NCBI GenBank assembly: GCA_015662935.1
Contig: DQTF01000103.1
Coordinates: forward strand, 1-6,915
Source: Crocinitomicaceae bacterium
Lineage (GTDB): Bacteria > Bacteroidota > Bacteroidia > Flavobacteriales_D > Crocinitomicaceae
Direction of reading: 5' to 3'
Length of the DNA: 6,915 nt
Numbering within the stretch: the stretch's first letter is position 1; each line of letters starts with the position of its first letter. The notes beneath the pieces were generated by a model. It was not told the DNA's origin and made no database searches. It worked only from the letters and a program-made list of their open reading frames with translations. This document shows positions 1 through 6,546 of this stretch, in pieces. The translations under genes were made by a program, and so were the position numbers.

Positions 1-334
1 AATCTTCTTGTTTCTCAAAATAGTGGAGACTCTTTTTGAAGCAAATTAGCCCTGATTCGACTTTACCTGTAAGTATGGCATACTTTCCATATCCATTTAA
101 TCCAATCGCCATTGCAAAATCATTCTTTTTCCTTTTACCAAACTCAATGAGATCAATCGAAATAATCTTCAATGAATCAACGTTGTTCTCTCGATAATAA
201 TCTATTAAAACAGCTCCTTTTTCTGCTTGACGATAAATATCATTTTCAATTAGAAAAGATTCGTATTTCGTTTGCCCATAAAGAAGAGTAGGGAGAATAA
301 AAATCAAGAAAGGGATAAAATGTTTTACGATCAT
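1..334 (-). CDS. Secreted protein, possible TPR repeat (partial, N-terminal part)
   Basis: The reading frame opens at an ATG at 334 and stays open to the left edge, giving 111 codons, so the C-terminus is missing. Residues 1-20 look like a signal peptide: a short basic start (MIVKH), then a hydrophobic stretch ending LLYG, with likely cleavage before Q21. Residues of about 74-107 have the look of one tetratricopeptide repeat (A..IGLNGYGKYAILTGKVE, then an amphipathic second helix ending in HYFE). In Bacteroidota, exported proteins with N-terminal TPRs are often membrane sensor kinases or regulators, but no such domain is visible here, so the function stays open. It is divergent from pruA across a 94-bp spacer. 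No clear promoter was seen for this gene. The call of a real gene rests on the signal peptide and the sustained open frame. Confidence 0.72.
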   Translation of the reverse strand, partial: MIVKHFIPFLIFILPTLLYGQTKYESFLIENDIYRQAEKGAVLIDYYRENNVDSLKIISIDLIEFGKRKKNDFAMAIGLNGYGKYAILTGKVESGLICFKKSLHYFEKQED

Positions 335-374
335 TGTGTAGAATTTCACTTTACTAATTTAATAAAAAAATACA

Positions 375-405
375 TTGCAGAGCTTATCAACAATGTGTAC
401 TTTTG
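375..405 (+). promoter_or_regulatory. Bacteroidota-type promoter of pruA
   Basis: A full match to the Bacteroidota -7 box (TAnnTTTG) lies at 398-405 as TACTTTTG, with a TTG -33 element at 375-377 and a 20-bp spacer, inside the usual 19-21 range. The predicted transcription start is near 411-412, giving a leader of about 17 nt before the pruA ATG. The leader is A-rich with no Shine-Dalgarno motif, as is common in this phylum. The match is seen directly; activity is inferred. Confidence 0.65.
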
Positions 406-428
406 TTTTCAAATAAAACTAGTTAATT

Positions 429-2057
429 ATGTCAAACGCACTTTTTAAAGTTCCTGCAGCAGTTAACGAACCGGTTAAGTCATACGCACCAGGTTCTGAA
501 GAGTTAAACTCTCTTCTTGCTCAATATAAGAAAATGTACAACCAAGATCCAATTGATGTGCCGATGCACATTGGTGGAAAAGAGGTTAGAACATCTACTA
601 AAAAACCAATGTCTCCTCCACACGACCACCAAAAAGTGTTGGGTCATTTTAATTTAGGAGACGCCAGTCATGTCAACCAAGCAATTGATGCTGCGATGGC
701 TGCTCGTGATGAGTGGGCAAACTTACCTTGGGAGCAAAGAGCTTCTATCTTTTTAAGAGCTGCTGATTTGTTGGCAGGCCCTTTTAGAGACAGAATCAAT
801 GCTTCAACAATGTTGGCACAATCTAAGAATGTAATGCAAGCTGAAATTGATGCTGCTTGTGAGTTGATTGATTTTTTCAAGTTCAATGTACAATATATGA
901 CAGAGATTTATTCTCAACAACCAGATTCTCTGCCAGGAATGTGGAACCGTTTAGAATATAGAGCGTTAGAAGGTTTTGTTTTTGCAATTACTCCATTTAA
1001 CTTTACTTCAATCTGTGCAAATTTATGCGCAGCTCCTGCAATGATGGGAAATGTTGTGGTATGGAAACCTGCTGAAACACAAATGTATTCTGCACAAGTA
1101 CTAATGGAGTTATTTGAAGCTGCAGGAGTTCCTCCAGGAGTTATCAATTTGATTTCTGTTGATGGTCCTGTTGCGGGAGACGTCGTATTTAAACACAAAG
1201 ATTTTGGTGGACTAAATTTCACTGGTTCTACAGGTGTTTTTAGACATTTATGGAAGGAAATGGGAGAAAACATTGCCAATTACAGAAGTTACCCAAGAAT
1301 AGTTGGAGAAACAGGTGGTAAAGATTTCATCATGGTGCACAAATCAGCTGAAGCTTTATCTGTTGCAACTGCATGTGTTAGAGGTTCATTTGAATTTCAA
1401 GGGCAAAAATGTTCTGCTTCTTCAAGGGCTTATATTCCTTCTAACTTATGGGAGGACGTTAAGAAGAACATCATTTCTCAAGTAAATTCTTTCACGATGG
1501 GTTCTCCTGAAGATCCTTCTAACTTTATGAATGCAGTTATTGATGAACGTTCTTTTGATAAAATTGCTGGATACATTGATTACATAAAAGAACAAGATGA
1601 TGCTGAAATTATCGTAGGAGGTAATTACGATAAATCGAAAGGTTATTTTATTGATGCTACGGTTGTTGTAACGACTAATCCAAAATTCAGAACAATTTGT
1701 GAAGAAATTTTCGGTCCTGTTCTTACCATTCTGGTTTATGACGAGAATGATTACGAAGCAACATTAGATTTAGTAGATTCAACTTCTGAGTATGCATTGA
1801 CTGGTGCAATTATGTCCAACGACAGATATGCAATCAACCTTGCTATGAAGAAGTTAGAGAATGCTGCTGGTAACTTCTACATCAATGACAAACCAACTGG
1901 AGCTGTTGTAGGACAACAACCATTTGGCGGAGCAAGAGGTTCAGGCACGAATGATAAAGCAGGCGCACCAATGAACTTGTTAAGATGGGTTTCTGCAAGA
2001 ACAATTAAAGAAACATTTATTCCAGCAACTGATTATAGATATCCATTTTTAGGATAG
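429..2057 (+). CDS. pruA: L-glutamate gamma-semialdehyde (1-pyrroline-5-carboxylate) dehydrogenase
   Basis: This cytoplasmic enzyme oxidises L-glutamate 5-semialdehyde to L-glutamate with NAD+, the second step of proline catabolism (also arginine/ornithine breakdown). At 542 aa it is a stand-alone enzyme of the ALDH4 type, not a PutA fusion with proline dehydrogenase. Visible aldehyde dehydrogenase landmarks in order: ITPFNFT (187-193), VWKPAET (211-217), FTGST (264-268), the general-base Glu294 in VGETGGKD, the catalytic Cys328 in FQGQKCSASSR, EEIFGPV (425-431), and the C-terminal PFGGARGSGTNDKAG (498-512), characteristic of this subfamily. The Glu-to-Cys spacing of 34 residues agrees with characterised P5C dehydrogenases as I recall them. 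The ATG at 429 fits the promoter just upstream. The gene is monocistronic here, closed by a hairpin terminator. No proline dehydrogenase gene is next to it. All key residues are intact. Confidence 0.96.
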   Translation: MSNALFKVPAAVNEPVKSYAPGSEELNSLLAQYKKMYNQDPIDVPMHIGGKEVRTSTKKPMSPPHDHQKVLGHFNLGDASHVNQAIDAAMAARDEWANLPWEQRASIFLRAADLLAGPFRDRINASTMLAQSKNVMQAEIDAACELIDFFKFNVQYMTEIYSQQPDSLPGMWNRLEYRALEGFVFAITPFNFTSICANLCAAPAMMGNVVVWKPAETQMYSAQVLMELFEAAGVPPGVINLISVDGPVAGDVVFKHKDFGGLNFTGSTGVFRHLWKEMGENIANYRSYPRIVGETGGKDFIMVHKSAEALSVATACVRGSFEFQGQKCSASSRAYIPSNLWEDVKKNIISQVNSFTMGSPEDPSNFMNAVIDERSFDKIAGYIDYIKEQDDAEIIVGGNYDKSKGYFIDATVVVTTNPKFRTICEEIFGPVLTILVYDENDYEATLDLVDSTSEYALTGAIMSNDRYAINLAMKKLENAAGNFYINDKPTGAVVGQQPFGGARGSGTNDKAGAPMNLLRWVSARTIKETFIPATDYRYPFLG

Positions 2058-2069
2058 AGGAAATAAAAG

Positions 2070-2101
2070 AAAAAAGGGATCTAAATTTAGGTCCCTTTTT
2101 T
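2070..2101. terminator. Bidirectional intrinsic terminator between pruA and the lipoprotein gene
   Basis: The 32 bases form an almost perfect palindrome: AAAAAAGGGATCTAAA (2070-2085) faces TTTAGGTCCCTTTTTT (2086-2101), with only one non-Watson-Crick (G-T) position. It folds as a GC-centred stem flanked by an A-run on one side and a T-run on the other, so it can act as a U-tailed terminator on both strands. It starts 13 bp after the pruA stop and sits 20 bp beyond the stop of the convergent lipoprotein gene. Confidence 0.85.
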
Positions 2102-2121
2102 ATATACAATTTCAAAAAAAA

Positions 2122-2748
2122 CTAAATCTCTTTCAAAGATTGCAAAATTCCATTTGCCTCTTTTTCATAATCATTTTTCATTGATTTTAAGGTCCAAGCC
2201 ATTATCGTGTAGAGATTATCTTCTCCAACGTAATAACCAGTCCAATAGCTGATTGGATCGACAACCCCATCAATCGTAGCATCAAAAGCAAACAAACGCG
2301 CATCCATTCCATTAATTTTAGTTTTCATGACTTTTGATTGATTGCTAATCGACAAGTTTTCTCCAAAACCCGAAATCTGTATATCAGCATATTCATCAAT
2401 TAACTCTTTGCTAGGATCAAAAGCATTCAATGATTTTAAAATGTCAATAAAACTTTGTTTGTCTTCATCAATCACAATAACATATTTCTCAGAATAAATA
2501 TTGTTATATTGAAGTGAAGCTACGTCGTTTAAGCTTGTGGTTACAGTTAAGTCTTCTGGAATATTAACAGAATATTGATCATTTACTGTTTTTTCTAAAG
2601 AATTATCCAATATTGCATCGTCTAAATCCTCTAATTCCTCAATAGTATCCATTAATTCTTGAGTTGTCACTGAACTAGGTTCTTGATTACAAGACAGTAG
2701 AGATATAGCAATTCCTACCGCAAAAAATGTTGTTTGTAATCTTTTCAT
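2122..2748 (-). CDS. Putative outer-surface or periplasmic lipoprotein of unknown function
   Basis: This 208-residue protein was not recognised as a named family. It begins MKRLQTTFF, has a hydrophobic segment and then a lipobox LLSC with the lipidated cysteine at residue 20, so it should be exported and lipid-anchored. An acidic stretch follows (about 30-50, rich in E, D and L). The remaining ~150 residues alternate short beta-like segments (YSVNIP, YVIVID, LYTIMAW) and end in an amphipathic helix with KEANGILQSLKEI. That pattern resembles the Mog1/PsbP/DcrB-like fold, but this is inference from pattern only. The ATG at 2748 is preferred over an in-frame TTG nine bases upstream because it puts a Lys-Arg pair next to the start, as in a normal signal peptide. 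It lies 37 bp after paaD on the same strand, so it could be co-transcribed with the paa genes or have its own promoter; the shared bidirectional terminator ends the unit. Confidence 0.82.
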   Translation of the reverse strand: MKRLQTTFFAVGIAISLLSCNQEPSSVTTQELMDTIEELEDLDDAILDNSLEKTVNDQYSVNIPEDLTVTTSLNDVASLQYNNIYSEKYVIVIDEDKQSFIDILKSLNAFDPSKELIDEYADIQISGFGENLSISNQSKVMKTKINGMDARLFAFDATIDGVVDPISYWTGYYVGEDNLYTIMAWTLKSMKNDYEKEANGILQSLKEI

Positions 2749-2784
2749 AAGTGTCAATTAAGTATATTTTGGTTCAAGATAGCA

Positions 2785-2808
2785 ATTATTTCAAACACTT
2801 GAAATAAT
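2785..2808 (-). other. Perfect 10-bp stem-loop across the paaD stop codon
   Basis: ATTATTTCAA (2785-2794) and TTGAAATAAT (2799-2808) are perfect inverted repeats around a 4-nt loop. The stem covers the last seven codons and the stop of paaD. On the transcribed minus strand no T-run follows, so it does not look like a standard intrinsic terminator. It could stabilise the 3' end of the paaABCD message or weaken read-through into the lipoprotein gene. The repeat is seen; its role is inferred. Confidence 0.45.
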
Positions 2809-3271
2809 CAAAAGGCTCATGACAGTCATTGCATTGGTACAAAGACTTACAAGCTGTACTGCCAAATTGGCTTATCAATTTCGTATTTTTAGAAGAGCAT
2901 CTTGGACAAGGAACAACTACTTGTTTAGCAAAAAGAACACTTTTATCAGGTTCATCTTCTGGAGGAGCGATGCCATATTCTCGGAGCTTAACTCTTGCAT
3001 TTTCTGTGAGCCAATCTGTTGTCCATGCAGGAGAGAATTTCATCTTCACTTCTACCTTTTCAAATTTATTCTCTCGCAATTTTGATTTGATATCTGCAAT
3101 AAAAACATCTGTTGCAGGGCAGCCACTATAGGTAGAGGTGATTTCGACTACAACCTCATCATTGCTAACAGTAACTGATCTTACTACTCCTAAATCAACA
3201 ATGGAAATTACAGGAATCTCCGGATCCGGAACTTCTTCCAATAATTTCCATATATTTTCTTCAGTTGTCAC
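2786..3271 (-). CDS. paaD: Phenylacetyl-CoA epoxidase accessory subunit PaaD
   Basis: PaaD is needed for an active epoxidase in characterised systems. It is thought to assist Fe-S or metal maturation rather than take part in catalysis. Residues 1-100 form the MIP18/DUF59 domain, with DPEIPVISIVDLGVV (16-30), the signature TYSGCPA with Cys51 (47-53) and AWTTDWLTENAR (82-93). The C-terminus is the PaaD-specific zinc ribbon: PCPRC (Cys122, Cys125), FGSTAC (Cys141), CNDC (Cys147, Cys150) and the closing EPFDYFKC (Cys159). At 161 aa it is of normal length. The start is a GTG: the codon just before it is an in-frame stop and no internal ATG occurs before about residue 77, past most of the domain, so GTG is the only reasonable choice. 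It follows paaC by 11 bp, which supports co-transcription and possibly translational coupling. Confidence 0.94.
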   Translation of the reverse strand: MTTEENIWKLLEEVPDPEIPVISIVDLGVVRSVTVSNDEVVVEITSTYSGCPATDVFIADIKSKLRENKFEKVEVKMKFSPAWTTDWLTENARVKLREYGIAPPEDEPDKSVLFAKQVVVPCPRCSSKNTKLISQFGSTACKSLYQCNDCHEPFDYFKCLK

Positions 3272-3282
3272 TTACAACGGTT

Positions 3283-4041
3283 TTACCACTTTGCATCTGG
3301 ATATGCTTTTTGCAGATACTGCATTTCGCATAACAAATGACCTAAATATTCAGAATGTACAGCATTTCGACTTCCTTTGTGCATAAATACGTTTTCAGGA
3401 AGCGTTAATTTTGCTCTCGAAAGAACAGTATTAATTGTCTCTTGCCATAAAGGTTTAATACTACTTAAATCAATCGCAACACCTTCTGAAACAAGATTCA
3501 AGTCGTCGTCATTCATCTCAAACAGATCATCCGAATAGCCCCACAATTCGTTCAATGATTTTTGCACTTTATTTTTGCTCTCTTCTGTGCCGTCACCTAG
3601 TCTAATTATCCATTCTGAAGAATGACGAAGATGGTAAGTCACTTCTTTTAATGATTTTTCCGCAAAAGCCGCCAATGTTGAATCTTTACTTTCTTTCAAT
3701 TTTGTGTAAAAATGAAAATTAAAAGCATCAACTAATAATCCTCGAACAATCGTATCACCAAAGTGACCATTAGGACGCTCTGACAAAAGAGTATTGTAAA
3801 ATGCACGTTCGTTTCTTCCAAACGCAACAGAATCTTCCGTTTCACCATTGCCTTTCAACTCAGCAATGTATGAATACAACATGCGTGACTGACCGAATAA
3901 ATCCAATGAGATATTAGTAAGCGCAATATCTTCTTCTAAAATAGGTCCGTTACTACACCATTCCGCCAGCCTTTGACCAAGCACTAGGCTAGAATCACCA
4001 ACTCGAAGGCAATAATTAATTAAAGCGTCTTTATTTTCCAT
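3283..4041 (-). CDS. paaC: Phenylacetyl-CoA epoxidase structural subunit PaaC
   Basis: PaaC is the ferritin-like, non-catalytic partner of PaaA; the two form the heterodimer core of the PaaABC oxygenase. The 252 aa match the expected size (about 248 in E. coli). Family stretches visible are YCLRVGDSSLVLGQRLAEWC (10-29), DLFGQSRMLYSY (47-58), RNERAFYNTLL (76-86), ERPNGHFGDTIVR (88-100), KEVTYHLRHSSEWIIRLGDGTEES (132-155) and the C-terminal HSEYLGHLLCEMQYLQKAYP (229-248). PaaC lacks a functional di-iron site in the known structures, and nothing here suggests otherwise. It begins with ATG six bases after the paaB stop and ends 11 bases before paaD, so it sits firmly inside the paaABCD operon. 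Confidence 0.96.
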   Translation of the reverse strand: MENKDALINYCLRVGDSSLVLGQRLAEWCSNGPILEEDIALTNISLDLFGQSRMLYSYIAELKGNGETEDSVAFGRNERAFYNTLLSERPNGHFGDTIVRGLLVDAFNFHFYTKLKESKDSTLAAFAEKSLKEVTYHLRHSSEWIIRLGDGTEESKNKVQKSLNELWGYSDDLFEMNDDDLNLVSEGVAIDLSSIKPLWQETINTVLSRAKLTLPENVFMHKGSRNAVHSEYLGHLLCEMQYLQKAYPDAKW

Positions 4042-4047
4042 AATTGA

Positions 4048-4332
4048 TTAAATATTTTTTGCTCCTTCTGGCATTACATAATGTGTCGCATGACGGTAAA
4101 TTTTATCATTTGATGGCTCAAAAAATGACCCATCTTCTTCCGGTACAGATGCAACAATATCTTCATGTTTTGCTACCCAAATACACGTCCCTTCCTGTCG
4201 ACGTGTATACATATCTCTTGCGTTTTGTAAGGCCATTTCTTTGCCCATAGCATGAACGCTACCAACATGTTTGTGTGCCAATCCTGGTTTACTTTGTATG
4301 AAAACCTCCCAAATATCTCCTTGATTATCCAT
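4048..4332 (-). CDS. paaB: Phenylacetyl-CoA epoxidase subunit PaaB
   Basis: PaaB is the small subunit of the multicomponent epoxidase. It is thought to bridge PaaAC heterodimers and is essential for the active complex. The 94 aa are the normal length for the family. Recognisable family features are WEVFIQSKPGLAHKHVGSVHA (8-28), then KEMALQNARDMYTRRQEGTCIWV (31-53) and the C-terminal KIYRHATHYVMPEGAKNI region (77-94). It has no known cofactor or catalytic residues. The ATG at 4332 lies 24 bp after paaA and the stop is six bases before paaC, so it is part of the same transcript. Confidence 0.95.
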   Translation of the reverse strand: MDNQGDIWEVFIQSKPGLAHKHVGSVHAMGKEMALQNARDMYTRRQEGTCIWVAKHEDIVASVPEEDGSFFEPSNDKIYRHATHYVMPEGAKNI

Positions 4333-4356
4333 AGTCTTAATTTATTAGTGTCGTTG

Positions 4357-5271
4357 TTAATTGTTTTTTTTTGCGTAAGCAATTGCTGCTTCTCTTACCC
4401 AAGTACCTTCTTCGTGAGCTTTTATATGATGGTTAATTCGCTGATCGTTGCAAGGTCCGTTTCCTTTTACAACCTGCCAGAATTCATCCCAGTCCATTTT
4501 TCCAAAATCATAACTCCCTTTTTCTTCGTTCCATTTTAAATCTGGATCTGGAATGGTCAGACCAATAATCTCAGCTTGTTGCACAGTTTTATCTATAAAT
4601 CGCTGTCTTAATTCATCATTAGACTCCACTTTTATTCCCCATTTCATCGCATCACCACTCCTTGCAGAGTCAGCGTCATGAGGTCCAAACATCATAATAG
4701 ATGGCCACCAAAAACGATTCAATGCATCTTGGGCCATTTCTTTCTGCTCAGCCGTACCAAATGCCATTTGCGACATGATTTCATATCCTTGGCGTTGATG
4801 AAAGCTCTCTTCTTTGCAAATTCTAACCATTGCTCTGGAATAAGGACCATAAGAAGTTTTTTGCAACGAAACTTGATTGACAATTGCCGCTCCATCTACC
4901 AACCAACCAACAGCTCCCATGTCGGCCCATGTTAAAGTTGGATAATTGAAAATGCTCGAATACTTCGCTTTTCTGGTTTGAAGTTCGTGTATATATTCGT
5001 CTCTGCTTTTTCCTAAAGTTTCCGCAGCAGAATATAAATATTGTCCATGACCCGCTTCATCTTGAATTTTAGCTAGCAAAATAACTTTTGCTCTAAGACT
5101 TGGTGCTCTCGTTATCCAATTACCTTCAGGTTGCATTCCAATTATCTCAGAATGTGCATGCTGAGACATTTGTCGTTGCAAATGCTTTCGATATCCATCA
5201 GGCATCCAGTCTTTGGGTTCAATTTTAACGTTGTTTTTTATTTTCTCAAGAAATTTATCTAAATCCGACAT
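4357..5271 (-). CDS. paaA: Phenylacetyl-CoA epoxidase catalytic subunit PaaA
   Basis: PaaA is the di-iron oxygenase subunit that converts phenylacetyl-CoA, O2 and NADPH-derived electrons to 2-(1,2-epoxy-1,2-dihydrophenyl)acetyl-CoA (EC 1.14.13.149 complex) in the cytoplasm. It has 304 aa (E. coli about 309). The ferritin-like di-iron ligands are recognisable: Glu42 in HSEIIGM, Glu72 and His75 in QDEAGH, and Glu155 and His158 in KEESFHQRQGYE. Asp126 in WLVDGAAI and Lys68 just before the first ExxH motif are also present, at positions matching the residues reported around the E. coli active site. The C-terminal half has the usual WWPSIMMFGPHDADS (188-202) and the KMDWDEFWQVVKGNGPCN block (258-275). 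It is the first gene of paaABCD, starting from ATG at 5271 opposite paaE. Its last codons contain a run of nine A, but the frame is intact. Confidence 0.97.
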   Translation of the reverse strand: MSDLDKFLEKIKNNVKIEPKDWMPDGYRKHLQRQMSQHAHSEIIGMQPEGNWITRAPSLRAKVILLAKIQDEAGHGQYLYSAAETLGKSRDEYIHELQTRKAKYSSIFNYPTLTWADMGAVGWLVDGAAIVNQVSLQKTSYGPYSRAMVRICKEESFHQRQGYEIMSQMAFGTAEQKEMAQDALNRFWWPSIMMFGPHDADSARSGDAMKWGIKVESNDELRQRFIDKTVQQAEIIGLTIPDPDLKWNEEKGSYDFGKMDWDEFWQVVKGNGPCNDQRINHHIKAHEEGTWVREAAIAYAKKNN

Positions 5272-5297
5272 AGTAAATTCGTGTTTTATTTATCGAC

Positions 5298-5305
5298 GCA
5301 AGATA
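5298..5305 (-). promoter_or_regulatory. Candidate -7 element of paaABCD
   Basis: Read on the minus strand, TATCTTGC resembles the Bacteroidota -7 box TAnnTTTG but is one T short, and I found no TTG at the proper -33 distance. It would place the transcription start about 20 nt before the paaA ATG, a typical leader length. It is a weak candidate, offered because no better match exists between 5272 and 5400 on this strand. Confidence 0.3.
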
Positions 5306-5328
5306 CGATATTTTAGTTTATTAAATGC

Positions 5329-5340
5329 TGATAATTGTCA
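5329..5340. promoter_or_regulatory. Quasi-palindrome, candidate operator in the paaA-paaE control region
   Basis: TGATAATTGTCA is a 12-bp inverted repeat with one mismatched pair (half sites TGAyAATT / AATTrTCA). It lies just upstream of where the -33 region of paaABCD would be, where a repressor or activator might bind. Phenylacetate genes are often controlled by TetR- or GntR-family regulators that sense phenylacetyl-CoA, but no regulator gene is in the window. Short AT-rich palindromes also arise by chance. Confidence 0.25.
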
Positions 5341-5366
5341 TGTTGTTGGAAGGAGCGGAATAGGCG

Positions 5367-5380
5367 AGTGTAAAATCACT
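5367..5380. promoter_or_regulatory. Short inverted repeat in the paaA-paaE control region
   Basis: AGTG (5367-5370) and CACT (5377-5380) form a 4-bp inverted repeat around TAAAAT, in the middle of the 199-bp divergent spacer. It is a possible operator half-site pair or mere chance. The rest of the spacer (5272-5470) holds no gene that I can support. Confidence 0.15.
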
Positions 5381-5436
5381 ATACGAAATCTTCAAATCTC
5401 TAATTTTTCATCTCCTTAATAATCCGATAAAAGTTT

Positions 5437-5444
5437 TAATTTTG
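5437..5444 (+). promoter_or_regulatory. Candidate -7 element of the paaE operon
   Basis: TAATTTTG matches TAnnTTTG exactly and lies 26 nt before the paaE ATG, so transcription would start near 5450. A proper -33 TTG at 19-21 bp is not seen (TTA at 5416-5418 is the nearest), which may mean the promoter needs an activator. The leader is A-rich without a Shine-Dalgarno motif. Confidence 0.5.
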
Positions 5445-5470
5445 TAAACAGAAATAAACAAACAAGAATA

Positions 5471-6517
5471 ATGAATTTTCACAATCTCGCGGTTAAAAAC
5501 ATTCAAAAAGAATCCAGTGATGCTGTTTCTATCACTTTTGACGTACCAGCAGAATATAAAAAGAACTTCTTTTTTGAAGCTGGACAATACCTAACGTTAG
5601 AAACGGAAATTAACGGAGAAAAAGTAAGAAGAGCTTACTCTATTTGGAAAGCTCCTTTCGAAAATGAAATTTCGGTTCTTGTCAAAAAAATTGAAAATGG
5701 AAAGTTTTCAACTTATGCGAACAATGATTTAACTGCAGGTGCTCGAATGAGTGTTGCAACGCCAATGGGTAATTTCAAACTAGTAGAGAATGGTAAAACG
5801 CTTACTTTATTCTCAGCAGGAAGCGGAATCACTCCAATCATTTCTATCATAAAGCAGCAATTATTTAACGGGCAAGAAAACAATGTGGTGCTTTTCTATG
5901 TAAACAGAACCGAGAAAGACATAATTTTCAAAGAAGAGCTAGATAAGTTAGTTGCTACTTTCCCGAATCAATTGACGGTTCATCACCTTTTTACAAGAGA
6001 AGAAAGTGCGGACAATCAGTTTTCTGGAAGAATTGACGTTGCAAAATGCAAGGAATTCGTTTCTAATGATGCCCTTAATCTTCAATCTGATAACTTCTAC
6101 ATGTGCGGCCCTGAAGAAATGATTCTAGCGATTAAAGAGTACTTAATGAATAACAAAGTAGATGAGAAAAATATTCACTTTGAGTTATTTTCAACTAAAG
6201 CGAGTGATCTCAATGATTTTGAGTCACACATCGATGAAGCAATTGTCAACATTACGATTGATGATGATGAATTTGAATTTGAATATACATTATCTCAATT
6301 CGATTCATTACTAGATGCAGGCAATGACAATGGGCTAGATATGCCTTTCTCTTGTAAAGGTGGGGTTTGTTGTACTTGTAAAGCAAAAATAATGGAAGGT
6401 TCTGCAGTAATGATAAAAAACTACGCACTTTCTGAAGAGGAAGTTGCAGATGGATATATTTTAACTTGTCAATCACACCCGACTACTGAGAAGTTGGTGA
6501 TTTCGTTTGATGAGTAA
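5471..6517 (+). CDS. paaE: Phenylacetyl-CoA epoxidase reductase subunit PaaE
   Basis: PaaE moves electrons from NADPH via FAD to a plant-type 2Fe-2S cluster and on to the PaaA di-iron site. The three expected modules are present in order. The FAD domain (about 1-105) has GQYLTL (38-43) and RRAYS (53-57). The NAD(P) domain (about 110-240) has AGSGITP (116-122) and CGPEEM (212-217). The C-terminal ferredoxin domain (about 258-348) has cluster ligands Cys295, Cys300, Cys303 and Cys333 in CKGGVCCTCKAKI and LTCQSH. Length 348 aa is normal (E. coli PaaE about 356). An acidic linker (246-271) joins the last two modules. The gene is divergent from paaABCD rather than downstream of paaD as in E. coli. 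It is followed after a short gap by a second, related reductase. Other phthalate-type reductases share this layout, but the adjacent paaABCD makes PaaE the best name. Confidence 0.9.
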   Translation: MNFHNLAVKNIQKESSDAVSITFDVPAEYKKNFFFEAGQYLTLETEINGEKVRRAYSIWKAPFENEISVLVKKIENGKFSTYANNDLTAGARMSVATPMGNFKLVENGKTLTLFSAGSGITPIISIIKQQLFNGQENNVVLFYVNRTEKDIIFKEELDKLVATFPNQLTVHHLFTREESADNQFSGRIDVAKCKEFVSNDALNLQSDNFYMCGPEEMILAIKEYLMNNKVDEKNIHFELFSTKASDLNDFESHIDEAIVNITIDDDEFEFEYTLSQFDSLLDAGNDNGLDMPFSCKGGVCCTCKAKIMEGSAVMIKNYALSEEEVADGYILTCQSHPTTEKLVISFDE

Positions 6518-6546
6518 ACTTAATGAAGAATGAAAAATTAAGAATT

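Noticed and set aside
668..1279. Open frames on the minus strand within pruA (72 and 121 codons)
   Set aside because: They lie opposite a fully conserved pruA, have no family features and no promoter, so they are shadows of its codon pattern.
2819..3386. Plus-strand open frames over paaD and the end of paaC
   Set aside because: These are antisense to genes with clear conserved motifs; their translations show no domain and they overlap one another.
4364..4372. Run of nine A near the end of paaA (minus strand) that could allow ribosomal or polymerase slippage into another open frame reaching 4173
   Set aside because: The run is in the last few codons, the normal stop follows at once, and the alternative frame overlaps the well-conserved paaB with no recognisable protein. 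It is better explained as a Lys-Lys-Asn tail in AT-rich DNA.
5213..5419. Plus-strand 68-codon open frame covering the paaA start and part of the divergent spacer
   Set aside because: It overlaps the conserved paaA N-terminus and the probable promoter region, and its translation shows no recognisable feature.
6518..6546. A-rich, repeat-like stretch between the two reductase genes (TTAATGAAGAATGAAAAATTAAG)
   Set aside because: It only weakly forms a 5-bp inverted repeat and contains an alternative in-frame ATG; there is no second copy in the window to support a repeat element.
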